DNA of 64,000 bases from Pseudomonas tructae (lineage in GTDB: Bacteria > Pseudomonadota > Gammaproteobacteria > Pseudomonadales > Pseudomonadaceae). The stretch spans positions 2,676,501 to 2,740,500 of the forward strand of contig NZ_CP035952.1 in the NCBI RefSeq assembly GCF_004214895.1, read 5' to 3'. A program made the position numbers and the translations under genes. Shown one piece after another: positions 56,139 through 64,000 of this stretch (within the stretch, counting starts at the first letter, position 1; every line of letters starts with the position of its first letter). The notes under the pieces were generated by a model that searched no databases, was not told where the DNA came from, and saw only the letters and a list, made by a program, of their open reading frames with translations.

Positions 56139-57029
56139 ATGAAACTCAGCCTGGGACCCGTCCTGTACTACTGGGACAAGGAACAATTGGGGCGTTTCTA
56201 CAGCGAAATGTCGGCCTTGCCCCTGGATGTCATCTATCTGGGTGAAACCGTGTGCTCCAAGCGCCGGGCCATGAGCCTCGACCACTGGCTTGGCCTGGGC
56301 CGCGAGCTGCAGGCGGTAAGCCCGGCGCAGATCGTGCTGTCGAGCCTGACCCTGATCGAAGCCGCCTCCGAGCTCTCCAGCCTGCGCCGCGTGTGCGACA
56401 ACGGCGAGCTGCTGGTGGAGGCCAACGACATGGGCGCGGTGCAGTACCTGGCCGAGCGCAAGCTGCCGTTCGTGGCGGGGCCTGCGCTCAACCTGTACAA
56501 CGGTCATGCCGTGGCCAAACTGCTCGACTGCGGGATGATCCGCTGGGTGCCGCCGGTGGAATGCTCGGCAACGCTGATCCGCGCCGTGCTCGATCAGATC
56601 GCCGAGCTGGGCCGGGCGTTGCCGCAGTTGGAGGTGTTTGCCTATGGGCACCTGCCGCTGGCGTACTCGGCGCGCTGCTTTACCGCCCGGGCAGAAAACC
56701 GGCCCAAGGACGACTGCCAGTTCTGCTGCATCAACTACCCCGACGGCCTGGCCCTGAGTAGCCAGGAAGGCCAGGCATTGTTCACCCTCAACGGCATCCA
56801 GACCATGTCCGCCGAGGTCACTAACCTGCTGGCCGATTATGCCGGGCTGCAAGCTTGCGGCGCCGACTTGCTGCGCCTGAGCCCACGAGCCCAGGGCATG
56901 GTCGAGGTGGTCCAGGCGTTTGCCCGGGTGCGCCAGGGCGAGACGCCGCCGCTGTGTGTCGAGGGTTGCAACGGCTACTGGCACGGCCAGGCGGGCATGT
57001 TGCGGGTCGAGGAGGTGGGCCTGTGCTGA
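56139..57029 (+). CDS. ubiV: O2-independent ubiquinone hydroxylation protein UbiV
   Basis: 296 residues, U32 family. Cluster cysteines are visible in T-V-C-S-K-R-R-A-M-S near the start and in A-R-C-F-T-A-R followed by D-D-C-Q-F-C-C. It forms a heterodimer with UbiU. The ATG at 56139 lies 10 bases after ubiU with GAGGGA upstream. Confidence 0.94.
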   Translation: MKLSLGPVLYYWDKEQLGRFYSEMSALPLDVIYLGETVCSKRRAMSLDHWLGLGRELQAVSPAQIVLSSLTLIEAASELSSLRRVCDNGELLVEANDMGAVQYLAERKLPFVAGPALNLYNGHAVAKLLDCGMIRWVPPVECSATLIRAVLDQIAELGRALPQLEVFAYGHLPLAYSARCFTARAENRPKDDCQFCCINYPDGLALSSQEGQALFTLNGIQTMSAEVTNLLADYAGLQACGADLLRLSPRAQGMVEVVQAFARVRQGETPPLCVEGCNGYWHGQAGMLRVEEVGLC

Positions 57030-57493
57030 GCCGATCGCAATGGCTGTTGAAGGGCGCCGACAAGGTGCTGCCGCTGGTCCGCCGGGTGCCGTTCGTGATC
57101 CAGCGCGTGGCCTTGCAGCAGGCGCTCAACCGCTGCCTGGCCGAGCCCTTGCGCGACGGCGAGTTCGACCTGTTGCGCGGGCGCTGGTTGTGCCTGCGCA
57201 TCCCCGACCTGGATCTGGCCTGGTACCTGACCCGCAACCGCGAAGGCCTGCAGATTGCCGAGCGGGCCAAGGCCTGCGTGACCATTCGTGGCAACTGGCG
57301 CGAGTTCCTGTTGCTGGCCAGCCGTCAGGAAGACCCGGACACCCTGTTCTTTCGCCGCCGCCTGGTGATCGAGGGCGATACCGAGCTGGGCCTGACCCTG
57401 AAGAACCTGATCGACAGCCTCGACCCGGAGGTATTGCCGGTGTGGTTGTGGCGCAATCTGGAGCGGGCAGGGAAGGGTCTGGCGGCGGGGTGA
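57023..57493 (+). CDS. ubiT: SCP2-domain lipid carrier UbiT (GTG start)
   Basis: 156 residues with a sterol-carrier-protein-2 fold: L-R-G-R-W-L-C-L-R-I-P-D-L, A-C-V-T-I-R-G-N-W-R-E-F-L and F-F-R-R-R-L-V-I-E-G-D-T-E-L-G-L. UbiT carries quinone intermediates in anaerobic ubiquinone synthesis. The GTG at 57023 overlaps ubiV by seven bases and has GAGGAGG seven bases upstream. Confidence 0.92.
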   Translation: MLSRSQWLLKGADKVLPLVRRVPFVIQRVALQQALNRCLAEPLRDGEFDLLRGRWLCLRIPDLDLAWYLTRNREGLQIAERAKACVTIRGNWREFLLLASRQEDPDTLFFRRRLVIEGDTELGLTLKNLIDSLDPEVLPVWLWRNLERAGKGLAAG

Positions 57494-57522
57494 TGGGCGC
57501 CCCAGGTAGCGAGAGACGTGGA

Positions 57523-57580
57523 GCGTGGTAAGGTCCAGTGAATTGCTCTGTAAACGCTGAAAACCCTTCCCTTACCACGC
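57523..57580. repeat. Long-loop inverted repeat after ubiT
   Basis: Perfect 11-base arms GCGTGGTAAGG (57523-57533) and CCTTACCACGC (57570-57580), 36 bases apart, between the convergent ubiT and Rhs genes. No T-run follows; it may act as a bidirectional 3' structure. Confidence 0.6.
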
Positions 57581-57588
57581 ACTATCAC

Positions 57589-60500
57589 CTATGGAAGCCA
57601 GCCGATGTTGAGATCATGAATAATAGAATTTACGGAGTTTGGAAACATCGAGCGCCAGGCTCTAACAAGTCCGTTAGTAGGGTTTATGGGGCCAAGATTA
57701 AATGTACTCCGTAACCAAGAATCATTTAAACTATAGCAATAGGCATGAACGTGATGCCCGGGGAGTGTATGGTGCATTTTTAATTGCTCAACGCTGAGGG
57801 GAAAAGCCTTGGCTTCGCTGCCAATGTAGTGAACGTGAATACCCCGTCCCCCAAGGTTTGGATGAAGGCGTACTGCTCGCTCCAGTTCCCTCCAATTCCC
57901 AACAAAGGGTACATTGAGGGTGTCGTATTTGATGTCTTGATAGTAAAAGTGAGTAGCGTCTAAGTCTGGGTATCTCTTTATAAACGTGTTTTTTTGCGTC
58001 ATCCAGTTTTTTCCTGCGGGCTCCCCATGTACTCCAGTATAGATGTGAATATCACTGTCAGATCCCCTACGGCCGATGGCTTTCAAAGGAGCCTTCAATC
58101 GTTCGGCGTCGACAAGGCCATCAGCCGCCCAAATGTGAACCCCGTTACGGCCCCTTGGGACCATTTCATGCCATTTTGCCGGGCTCGAACCGGGTGCTAT
58201 TTTTGGTGCCCTCCATCCCAGCGCACTACTTTCGGCACGGGTAACCATCCTGCCAGCGGAATGGGAGGCCAGCTTGCCAGCACCATAAGCTGCCAATCCT
58301 GATGCCACCGCAAACCCCAACCCCACATACCCCAAGGTCCGAGCCAGTTCCGGATCACTCTCCTCCAGCACCGCCGAGGCAATATCGAACCCCGCCGCGA
58401 CAACTGCCAGGCCGGTAACCCCCAACGATATCGCCAATGAGTTGCCACCCGTAAAGGGCGCCAGCAACAGCCCCAGCACCGCTGTACCGATTCTAAATTC
58501 GCGGCTGTACATCAATGGATAGCTGGAGTTGTAGCTGTAACTCGTGATTTCCCTGTTATGACCACTGGGGTCATGATAGTTGACCGGGTCCCCACCACAG
58601 TAGGCGTAAGCCGACGGCCCGCCTGGACCGAACGGGCTGTCACTATCGCGCGACAGAAATGAAAAGTACTTCGGGTCGTAAACACGATAATTACCCAGGT
58701 AGTAAACGTCCATTGGCAAGTTAACTTCGCCTTTGAATCCGAACAGTGCGGCATCCGTTCCGGCCCCTCGTTCACCATACGCTGAGTAGTCTATATGTTT
58801 AATGTTTGTACCGTTCACGGCGGCGAAGGCAGTGCCCGTTAAATCACGCAGCACGAAGCTTGTAGAACTATCGTCAACGGCAGGCTCGGTGAGCTCGCGT
58901 GTATGTTCTTGCTGCAAGTAACATCCACGGCTTTCATTCAGCATCAACATGCTGCCACGTTGACCCCATGGCGCTTTCCCGGAGATAACCGTTTTAGCGT
59001 AAATCCGGCCAAAACGATAATGATACTGACACCCCCAGCTGCCTTCCGGATCAGGCGTGTTCGCGCCGCAGTAATTGTTATAAATCGCACGCAGACGACG
59101 ACTTTCATCATACCTCAGGTCATAGCGATGCGAATTCCCCACCACGGCGCCTTTCAACTGCCCGTTGGGGTAATATTCAATACCGCTCGATGTCAACGCT
59201 CCTTTGTCGTCAAGACTTACGGACGTCGCAATGTCGCGGAGCGTGGCATTTTTCATTACATCCGCATGTTTTGGATCGAACTCGAACTGAGACACCACGT
59301 TGAAAACATCAAATGATCGCTCACATTTCTCAACTCGCCCTAGCACATTATAAGTATAGGCTTCCCTGACCTTGCTCTTATCCGGTCCTTTGGTACGTGT
59401 CCACTCCTCTAGCCGCCCCTGGCTATCGTAGACGTAGGCGTTGCAGGTCTGTTCACTCCCGCCTTCGCTCAGCACCGACTTGAGCAAGCGTCCTGTCTGG
59501 TCGCGCTCACACGTGAGCACCAGTGTCTTCATACCCGGGCAGGTAAAAGAGCGCGAAATCTCATCGCCTGAAACATCATAGCCATAGGCAATGGTCATAC
59601 TGAGCTTGCGACTCAGGTCCTTCACTTCTTCCTCGATCAACACGCCACTGTCAGCGTACTTCAATACGGTTTCACACAAACTGCTTTTGCTCTTTGTCAA
59701 CCGCCCCCATGCATCGTAGGTGTAGACGATGTCGATGCCGTTGATGTCGGTGAAACCCAGCACTTGCCCGCACCGGCTCAAACGCGTTTTCGATGTAGCC
59801 GTCTCACCTACTTCTGTGTCGATCTTGCTGATAACGCAACTCTCGCTGAGCGTGTAGGCCTTGGCATCCCAGGTGGAAGTAAACCCCTTCATGACGGAAG
59901 GCCCCTGCGCAGCGTCTACTGTTGGCAACCGCGAACTACCGGTGTAGGCAAAATCTTGCTTCGCTCCATTGAGCGTACGGCTTTTCAAGCGTCCCAACGG
60001 GTCTACCGCTTGCCGCCCCAATGATATGGCAACATCATCCTTGCCCGCCCCCTTGATTGTCGCTTCTGTTGCAACACTTCCCCCCAGCGTGGCTTGATAG
60101 CTGTTGTTGATGACCACGCCACCCGAATCTTGCTCTGTCAACCTACCGAAGTGGTCATAGCCGTAGGCGGTCGTCACCCCATCTTGTACGCTTAGTTTGC
60201 TGAGCAGGCCATTCCAGCCATAGCTCATTCTTGCGCTGGTCAAAGGGGTCACCGTGCTGTCTTTGACCGAGTCCTGGCGTGCCGCAACCGGGCGCCATTG
60301 ATTGTCGTAGGTTGTCGTCTCCTTGAGCATCGGCCCACTGCTATCTGCTACTTGTCGGGTCAAGGTGCGCTTGCCGAGATCAAGACGCTGTGACAGTTCA
60401 AAGCTGCCGTGCTTCATTCGCTTCTCGCCGCCACTGCCGCTGAACGTCACGCTTTGGCTGTCGAGGGTCTTGCCTTGCCCATCCATCAGTGTGGTGGTGA

Positions 60501-63138
60501 TTTCGTTTGAACTTGCCTGATAAGCCCAGGATGTTTGCAACTTCTGGATGCACTTGTTAGCCGCATCGTAGTCATACTTGATATCAACCGATGGCCGCCC
60601 GTATCCGTCGAGTTGCATGTCACTCAGCAGAATCCAGTTTCCCTCATCGCAGACCCAGGACTGTAACATCCGCCCATTCTGGCTCCATACGCTGCGCTCG
60701 CCACTTTTACCATCAGCCGTCAGCTGATCGAACTGGTACACACTGTCTTTAAGCACCTGATGAGAGAACTGGTTCGCAACAATCAGCGTGTCGCCTTGCT
60801 TGACCTGCCGCGTCTTGACCCGTCCCGTTTCGTCGTATTCGATCTGAGTGCTTATCGCGTTGCTGTCGATCGTTTGGTAGCGCCTGCCCGATAGCTCGGA
60901 CAGGGTGTTGCTTGAGTTCAATGTGGGCACCCCCACAGCCGTCACACTTGTTTTGACCGTGAGTTTGCGCTTGTTCTGGCTGTCCCGGCTGTAGGTCATA
61001 AGGGTGGTGACCTTCGAGGCCGCCACTTTATTGCCTTCGGCGTCCAACTGCTGGACCGTGTTCGACTTGACCTGGCCAAAACCGGCGTTGTTACCATCGG
61101 TCTCATAGGTCAGATCCTCAAGCTGCAGGGTATCGGCCACCCAGGGTTTCTTCAGCTTGAACCCACTGCCATTGAATTTGCTCTGGGCCTTGAGATTGTC
61201 ATTCAGTGACGCCAGTGCCGCTTTATAGGCGTCTGTATCCGTTTGGTTGTTGTCATTTATGCGCGCATTCAAATGATCGACATAGGTCTTCGCTGCGGCC
61301 TTGGCAATCTCCAGCTGTTTGGCGGAAATATCGATTTTTTCATAGGAAGGGTTGGTCACTGTCAACTTTATCGACGGCACCAGTACATACGCACGGGTCA
61401 GTGCCGCATGTTTGGCAGGCACAAATTTATCGTAGCCAAAATAGGTCAACCGCTGGGCATGGACTTGTTCGTCTTCCTTGCAATAGACCAGCTCAGACTC
61501 AAGGTGGGTGGAGAATCCCTCGGGGCTACCCGGATAACCAACCTTCACAGGCAACTCAAAGGCGTCCATCGCGTAGTGACTGCCGGTGGGTGTTGTGCTC
61601 ACCCGTACATAGCTGACCGTACTCCAGGTCAGTCCACGGCTGCCAAAAATCAGATTTCCCCAACCGATGGGGTTGGCGTAATCAAAGAGAGACAGGGCGG
61701 CGGTGGTAACGCCGTTGGCAGTGCCGCTGGCTAGGCTGACGCTGCTGACGCGTTCTGTGGTCTCGGTAAGCTCGTACTTATCGTAGTCGTTGTAATAGGT
61801 CCACTCGGTGAACTGATTCCCCTGTTGCTGCGACACCAGATTGCCTCGAGCATCAAAGGTCTGAACCACTTCTTCAACCATCACCCCCGACACTTCCCGG
61901 GACAGCGTAATAGTTGCCGTATGTGAGGCGCTATCAAGCTTAACGTTACGACGTTGGGTAATGGCTTCACCTTCAACCGTCGATGTCAGCGACTGCGAAC
62001 CGTCGGCATCGAAGCTATACACCTCACGCGCCACCTCCCTGGCGATTTCGGCCTCGCTCCCGGTGTGATCCTTGCCTATGACGGTACCCTGAACATAAGT
62101 GATCGTGGTTTTACCGGTTTCATAGGTATAGGTCGCCACCACGGGCTCATAGCCATCGTTGGCAGTTGCGCTCGAGTGGTTTGCCGCAGAGGTGGTGTAG
62201 GTGGCGACTTTGCCATCCTTGCCATAGGTCACGGCTTCAAGCGCCGTGTGGGTCACGTTTTCGTTGCTGCCGGTGATCTGATCGACGCGCTTCACCTCCA
62301 CCTGCTTGATTTTTCCGCCCGTGGTGTCGATACGGTATTCCTGCTCATCCGCGCCGATGCCCACGCCTTTCAAGGTGATGACCTGAGCCTTGTCCTCGCT
62401 TGCGCAAGTGCAGGTGATTTCTTCATTGGAACCCGGAAACACAACCACCTTCTGCAGTGCGGTGGCCCCTGTCCCTGATGCCCATTCGGCGGTCATCAAG
62501 GCGCCGTTGGCATCCGCAATCCTGGTCAGCTTCGGTACTGTCGTCCGGTCTCGCCAGGTAAACTCCAGAGAACGTCCGGAAGGAAACACCAGGCTTTTCA
62601 AGAATACCTTTGAGTTGTGGGGGCTATTGCCACCGCCAGCGCACTCGAACACTTGGGCGATGCCGTTTTTACCAATCAATGCCACACTCCGGTCGCCCGT
62701 TTCCTGGCGCGTGTAATCCGTCGCGGCTTCCCACTCCTTAAACTCTATGTCAGTCATGCTGTCCAGTGCGGACTCACTCATGGTCTCGTCTTTGTCCCGC
62801 ATCTCCTTGGCCAACTGGGACATCGCCTTGACAAACGCTCTTGCATCCAGAGCCAATCCCATGCCTCTAAGCAAGCCATGGTCACGCGAGCCAAATGAGA
62901 AATCGGCCGCAGGGGCGTTGTACAGAGGCACGCCGCTCAAGGTAAACGTCAGGTCATCGGGGCGACCGATGACAGACCAGGAGCCGTGTGACAACAATTG
63001 CAAGCCCGGCTGGTGCAGGTCACTGACAAGACAAACGTCGAACACCGCTTCCTGCCCGTCTTTCAATAAACTGGCCAGCGCAATGCGCAGTCCGCCGTGA
63101 CCGCTGTGCTCGTCAATGTGGATCAAATTGTTAGCCAT
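57589..63138 (-). CDS. Orphan Rhs/TccC-like repeat protein with variable C-terminus
   Basis: 1849 residues. A unique N-terminal region without signal peptide (M-A-N-N-L-I-H-I-D-E-H-S-G) precedes many YD/RHS repeats (F-D-A-R-G-N-L-V, Y-D-E-T-G-R-V, Y-G-Y-D-H-F-G-R-L, Y-D-S-Q-G-R-L). The RHS core ends about residue 1527 with P-F-G-P-G-G-P-S-A-Y-A-Y-C-G-G-D-P-V-N-Y-H-D-P-S-G-H. The last ~320 residues are unrelated: two hydrophobic stretches, then a His-rich domain (H-I-Y-T-G-V-H-G, G-H-H-V-H-A-Y-C-Y). The coding sequence is richer in A/T than neighbours, most obviously at its 3' end, a sign of transfer. GGAGA lies before the ATG at 63138. No immunity-like gene follows; the downstream neighbour is convergent ubiT. 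Toxin activity is inferred from the family only. Confidence 0.85.
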   Translation of the reverse strand: MANNLIHIDEHSGHGGLRIALASLLKDGQEAVFDVCLVSDLHQPGLQLLSHGSWSVIGRPDDLTFTLSGVPLYNAPAADFSFGSRDHGLLRGMGLALDARAFVKAMSQLAKEMRDKDETMSESALDSMTDIEFKEWEAATDYTRQETGDRSVALIGKNGIAQVFECAGGGNSPHNSKVFLKSLVFPSGRSLEFTWRDRTTVPKLTRIADANGALMTAEWASGTGATALQKVVVFPGSNEEITCTCASEDKAQVITLKGVGIGADEQEYRIDTTGGKIKQVEVKRVDQITGSNENVTHTALEAVTYGKDGKVATYTTSAANHSSATANDGYEPVVATYTYETGKTTITYVQGTVIGKDHTGSEAEIAREVAREVYSFDADGSQSLTSTVEGEAITQRRNVKLDSASHTATITLSREVSGVMVEEVVQTFDARGNLVSQQQGNQFTEWTYYNDYDKYELTETTERVSSVSLASGTANGVTTAALSLFDYANPIGWGNLIFGSRGLTWSTVSYVRVSTTPTGSHYAMDAFELPVKVGYPGSPEGFSTHLESELVYCKEDEQVHAQRLTYFGYDKFVPAKHAALTRAYVLVPSIKLTVTNPSYEKIDISAKQLEIAKAAAKTYVDHLNARINDNNQTDTDAYKAALASLNDNLKAQSKFNGSGFKLKKPWVADTLQLEDLTYETDGNNAGFGQVKSNTVQQLDAEGNKVAASKVTTLMTYSRDSQNKRKLTVKTSVTAVGVPTLNSSNTLSELSGRRYQTIDSNAISTQIEYDETGRVKTRQVKQGDTLIVANQFSHQVLKDSVYQFDQLTADGKSGERSVWSQNGRMLQSWVCDEGNWILLSDMQLDGYGRPSVDIKYDYDAANKCIQKLQTSWAYQASSNEITTTLMDGQGKTLDSQSVTFSGSGGEKRMKHGSFELSQRLDLGKRTLTRQVADSSGPMLKETTTYDNQWRPVAARQDSVKDSTVTPLTSARMSYGWNGLLSKLSVQDGVTTAYGYDHFGRLTEQDSGGVVINNSYQATLGGSVATEATIKGAGKDDVAISLGRQAVDPLGRLKSRTLNGAKQDFAYTGSSRLPTVDAAQGPSVMKGFTSTWDAKAYTLSESCVISKIDTEVGETATSKTRLSRCGQVLGFTDINGIDIVYTYDAWGRLTKSKSSLCETVLKYADSGVLIEEEVKDLSRKLSMTIAYGYDVSGDEISRSFTCPGMKTLVLTCERDQTGRLLKSVLSEGGSEQTCNAYVYDSQGRLEEWTRTKGPDKSKVREAYTYNVLGRVEKCERSFDVFNVVSQFEFDPKHADVMKNATLRDIATSVSLDDKGALTSSGIEYYPNGQLKGAVVGNSHRYDLRYDESRRLRAIYNNYCGANTPDPEGSWGCQYHYRFGRIYAKTVISGKAPWGQRGSMLMLNESRGCYLQQEHTRELTEPAVDDSSTSFVLRDLTGTAFAAVNGTNIKHIDYSAYGERGAGTDAALFGFKGEVNLPMDVYYLGNYRVYDPKYFSFLSRDSDSPFGPGGPSAYAYCGGDPVNYHDPSGHNREITSYSYNSSYPLMYSREFRIGTAVLGLLLAPFTGGNSLAISLGVTGLAVVAAGFDIASAVLEESDPELARTLGYVGLGFAVASGLAAYGAGKLASHSAGRMVTRAESSALGWRAPKIAPGSSPAKWHEMVPRGRNGVHIWAADGLVDAERLKAPLKAIGRRGSDSDIHIYTGVHGEPAGKNWMTQKNTFIKRYPDLDATHFYYQDIKYDTLNVPFVGNWRELERAVRLHPNLGGRGIHVHYIGSEAKAFPLSVEQLKMHHTLPGHHVHAYCYSLNDSWLRSTFNLGPINPTNGLVRAWRSMFPNSVNSIIHDLNIGWLP

Positions 63139-63513
63139 TTTTCTCTCCGTGAAGTGCAATTTACAGCGTGTCAAGACGGCAGTTGGCCGCTTATCAATAA
63201 GCGAATCGTTGCAATCCGGATCAGTGTTCTGCCGGTCACGCCGTATTTAGCGGCCTACGACAAAAGCCGACAACTGACAAAAATGACAGGTCCTGACGCC
63301 GTGACCGGGGCTGAACGGCCACTGCATCGGCTGAAGCGGCTTGAGGCTGGTCAGCGATGGTCTTAGGAATTACCCCCTATGCAGTCTGTTTACTTCAGCT
63401 GAAGGCTCACGGAGAGGGGGCTGGTTGAAGACGCTCAGAGGGGGCGGGTGGCTATTTTTGCAGTGTCTGTACAGAGGCCTCCAACTGCTCCCAAACATGA
63501 GCAGAGTACTCGG
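63139..63513. other. Upstream region of the Rhs gene
   Basis: 375 bases with no gene. One near-perfect palindrome, CGCTTAT-CA-ATAAGCG (63188-63203), lies about 50 bases before the Rhs start and could be an operator. Confidence 0.45.
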
Positions 63514-64000
63514 CTACTGTTGATAAGCCGCCAGCGCTTTGGCAGCCAGGATATGAATACTGCGCCGCTCCATGGCAATCAGGCCGCTTTCCACCAAGCG
63601 GTGCAGAGTGCGTGAAAAGGTCTCCGGCTGGATGCCCAGCTTTGAGGCCACCAGGCGTTTGGACACCTGCAACTCGACCCGGCCAGTGTCCGGGTCGCAC
63701 TCTTGCAGCAGGAAGTTGATCACCCGCCGGCTGGCGCTGGCCGAGGTCAGGGTGTCGATGTCCTTGAGGCGCTGGTGCAGGTGGATGCTCATGCTCGCCA
63801 AGATGGCCAGGCACACCTGCGGCTGGTCTTCCAGGGCGTTGCGGTAGTGGCCGCCGTCGATGCTGATGAGCACGCAATCCTTGAGCGCGGTGGCCGTTAC
63901 CGGGTAGCTGCGGGCCTGGCTGAACAGCAGCGCTTCGGCAAAGGTCTGGCCCGGCTGGATGATTTCCACCAGGTGCTCCTGGCCCTCGGCGCTGAGCCGG
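63514..64000 (-). CDS. Second Dnr-like Crp/Fnr regulator (3' part only)
   Basis: The gene enters from the right edge; the visible ~161 residues cover the end of the beta-roll (R-L-S-A-E-G-Q-E-H-L-V-E-I-I-Q-P-G-Q-T-F-A-E-A), the dimer helix and the winged helix with L-G-I-Q-P-E-T-F-S-R-T-L-H-R-L. The recognition helix is nearly identical to that of Dnr at 47522-48205 (I-Q-P-E-T-F-S-R), so it should bind similar TTGAT-N4-ATCAA sites. Whether an N-terminal cysteine cluster exists cannot be seen. Its targets may include genes beyond the window. Confidence 0.87.
   Translation of the reverse strand, partial: RLSAEGQEHLVEIIQPGQTFAEALLFSQARSYPVTATALKDCVLISIDGGHYRNALEDQPQVCLAILASMSIHLHQRLKDIDTLTSASASRRVINFLLQECDPDTGRVELQVSKRLVASKLGIQPETFSRTLHRLVESGLIAMERRSIHILAAKALAAYQQ

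Overview
The window looks like chromosome of a denitrifying Pseudomonas, probably of the fluorescens or a nearby lineage. The evidence is the alginate operon start (algD-alg8-alg44), the gacA-uvrC-pgsA-tRNA-Gly block typical of the genus, an Anr/Dnr-type anaerobic regulon, cd1-type nitrite reductase genes, and GC-rich REP elements of the Pseudomonas type.\n\nLayout. (1) 1-3424, minus strand: start of the alginate operon, algD, alg8 and the 5' part of alg44, preceded by a ~660-base AT-rich upstream region. (2) 4084-7772: a small XRE regulator, gacA (TTG start), uvrC, pgsA and tRNA-Gly(GCC) with its own promoter and a terminator. (3) 8185-24641, plus strand: an unusual probable secretion locus. 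It holds a soluble periplasmic adaptor, a membrane adaptor with a GAF-like head, an M50 metalloprotease fused to an adaptor domain, a GNAT acetyltransferase, a DUF6916-like protein, a phage-tail-collar protein, a ~3040-residue DUF4347/FG-GAP/Ig-repeat protein and a TolC-like outer-membrane lipoprotein. No ABC ATPase or RND pump is present. (4) 24647-30655, minus strand: methylglyoxal synthase, a lipoprotein hydrolase translationally coupled to a classical autotransporter, and a periplasmic M20 dipeptidase. (5) 30970-52391: denitrification cluster with a CopD-like membrane protein, a degenerate HemN paralogue, hemN, the nirSMCFDLGHJE operon, nirQOP, norCBD, a zinc-ribbon protein, dnr, nnrS, a second CopD-like protein, a di-iron repair protein (dnrN-like) and norR. 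(6) 52476-57493: pdxH, moaB, moeA and the O2-independent ubiquinone genes ubiU, ubiV, ubiT. (7) 57589-64000: a large orphan Rhs/TccC-like protein and the 3' part of a second Dnr-like regulator.\n\nHow it works together. Nitrite is reduced to NO by NirS, which receives electrons from NirM; heme d1 is made by NirE, NirD/L/G/H, NirJ and NirF. NO is reduced by NorCB, with NirQ and NorD as activators. HemN supplies heme without oxygen, MoaB/MoeA serve molybdenum cofactor and UbiUVT makes quinone without oxygen. Six 14-bp dyads matching the Anr/Dnr consensus (TTGAY-N4-RTCAA) lie before these units and join them into one low-oxygen/NO regulon. A second NO circuit is visible between dnrN and norR: three GGT-N7-ACC NorR sites and a -24/-12 sigma-54 promoter facing dnrN.\n\nAll assignments come from reading the sequence; no database search was run. 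Start codons were chosen from ribosome-binding sites and overlaps.
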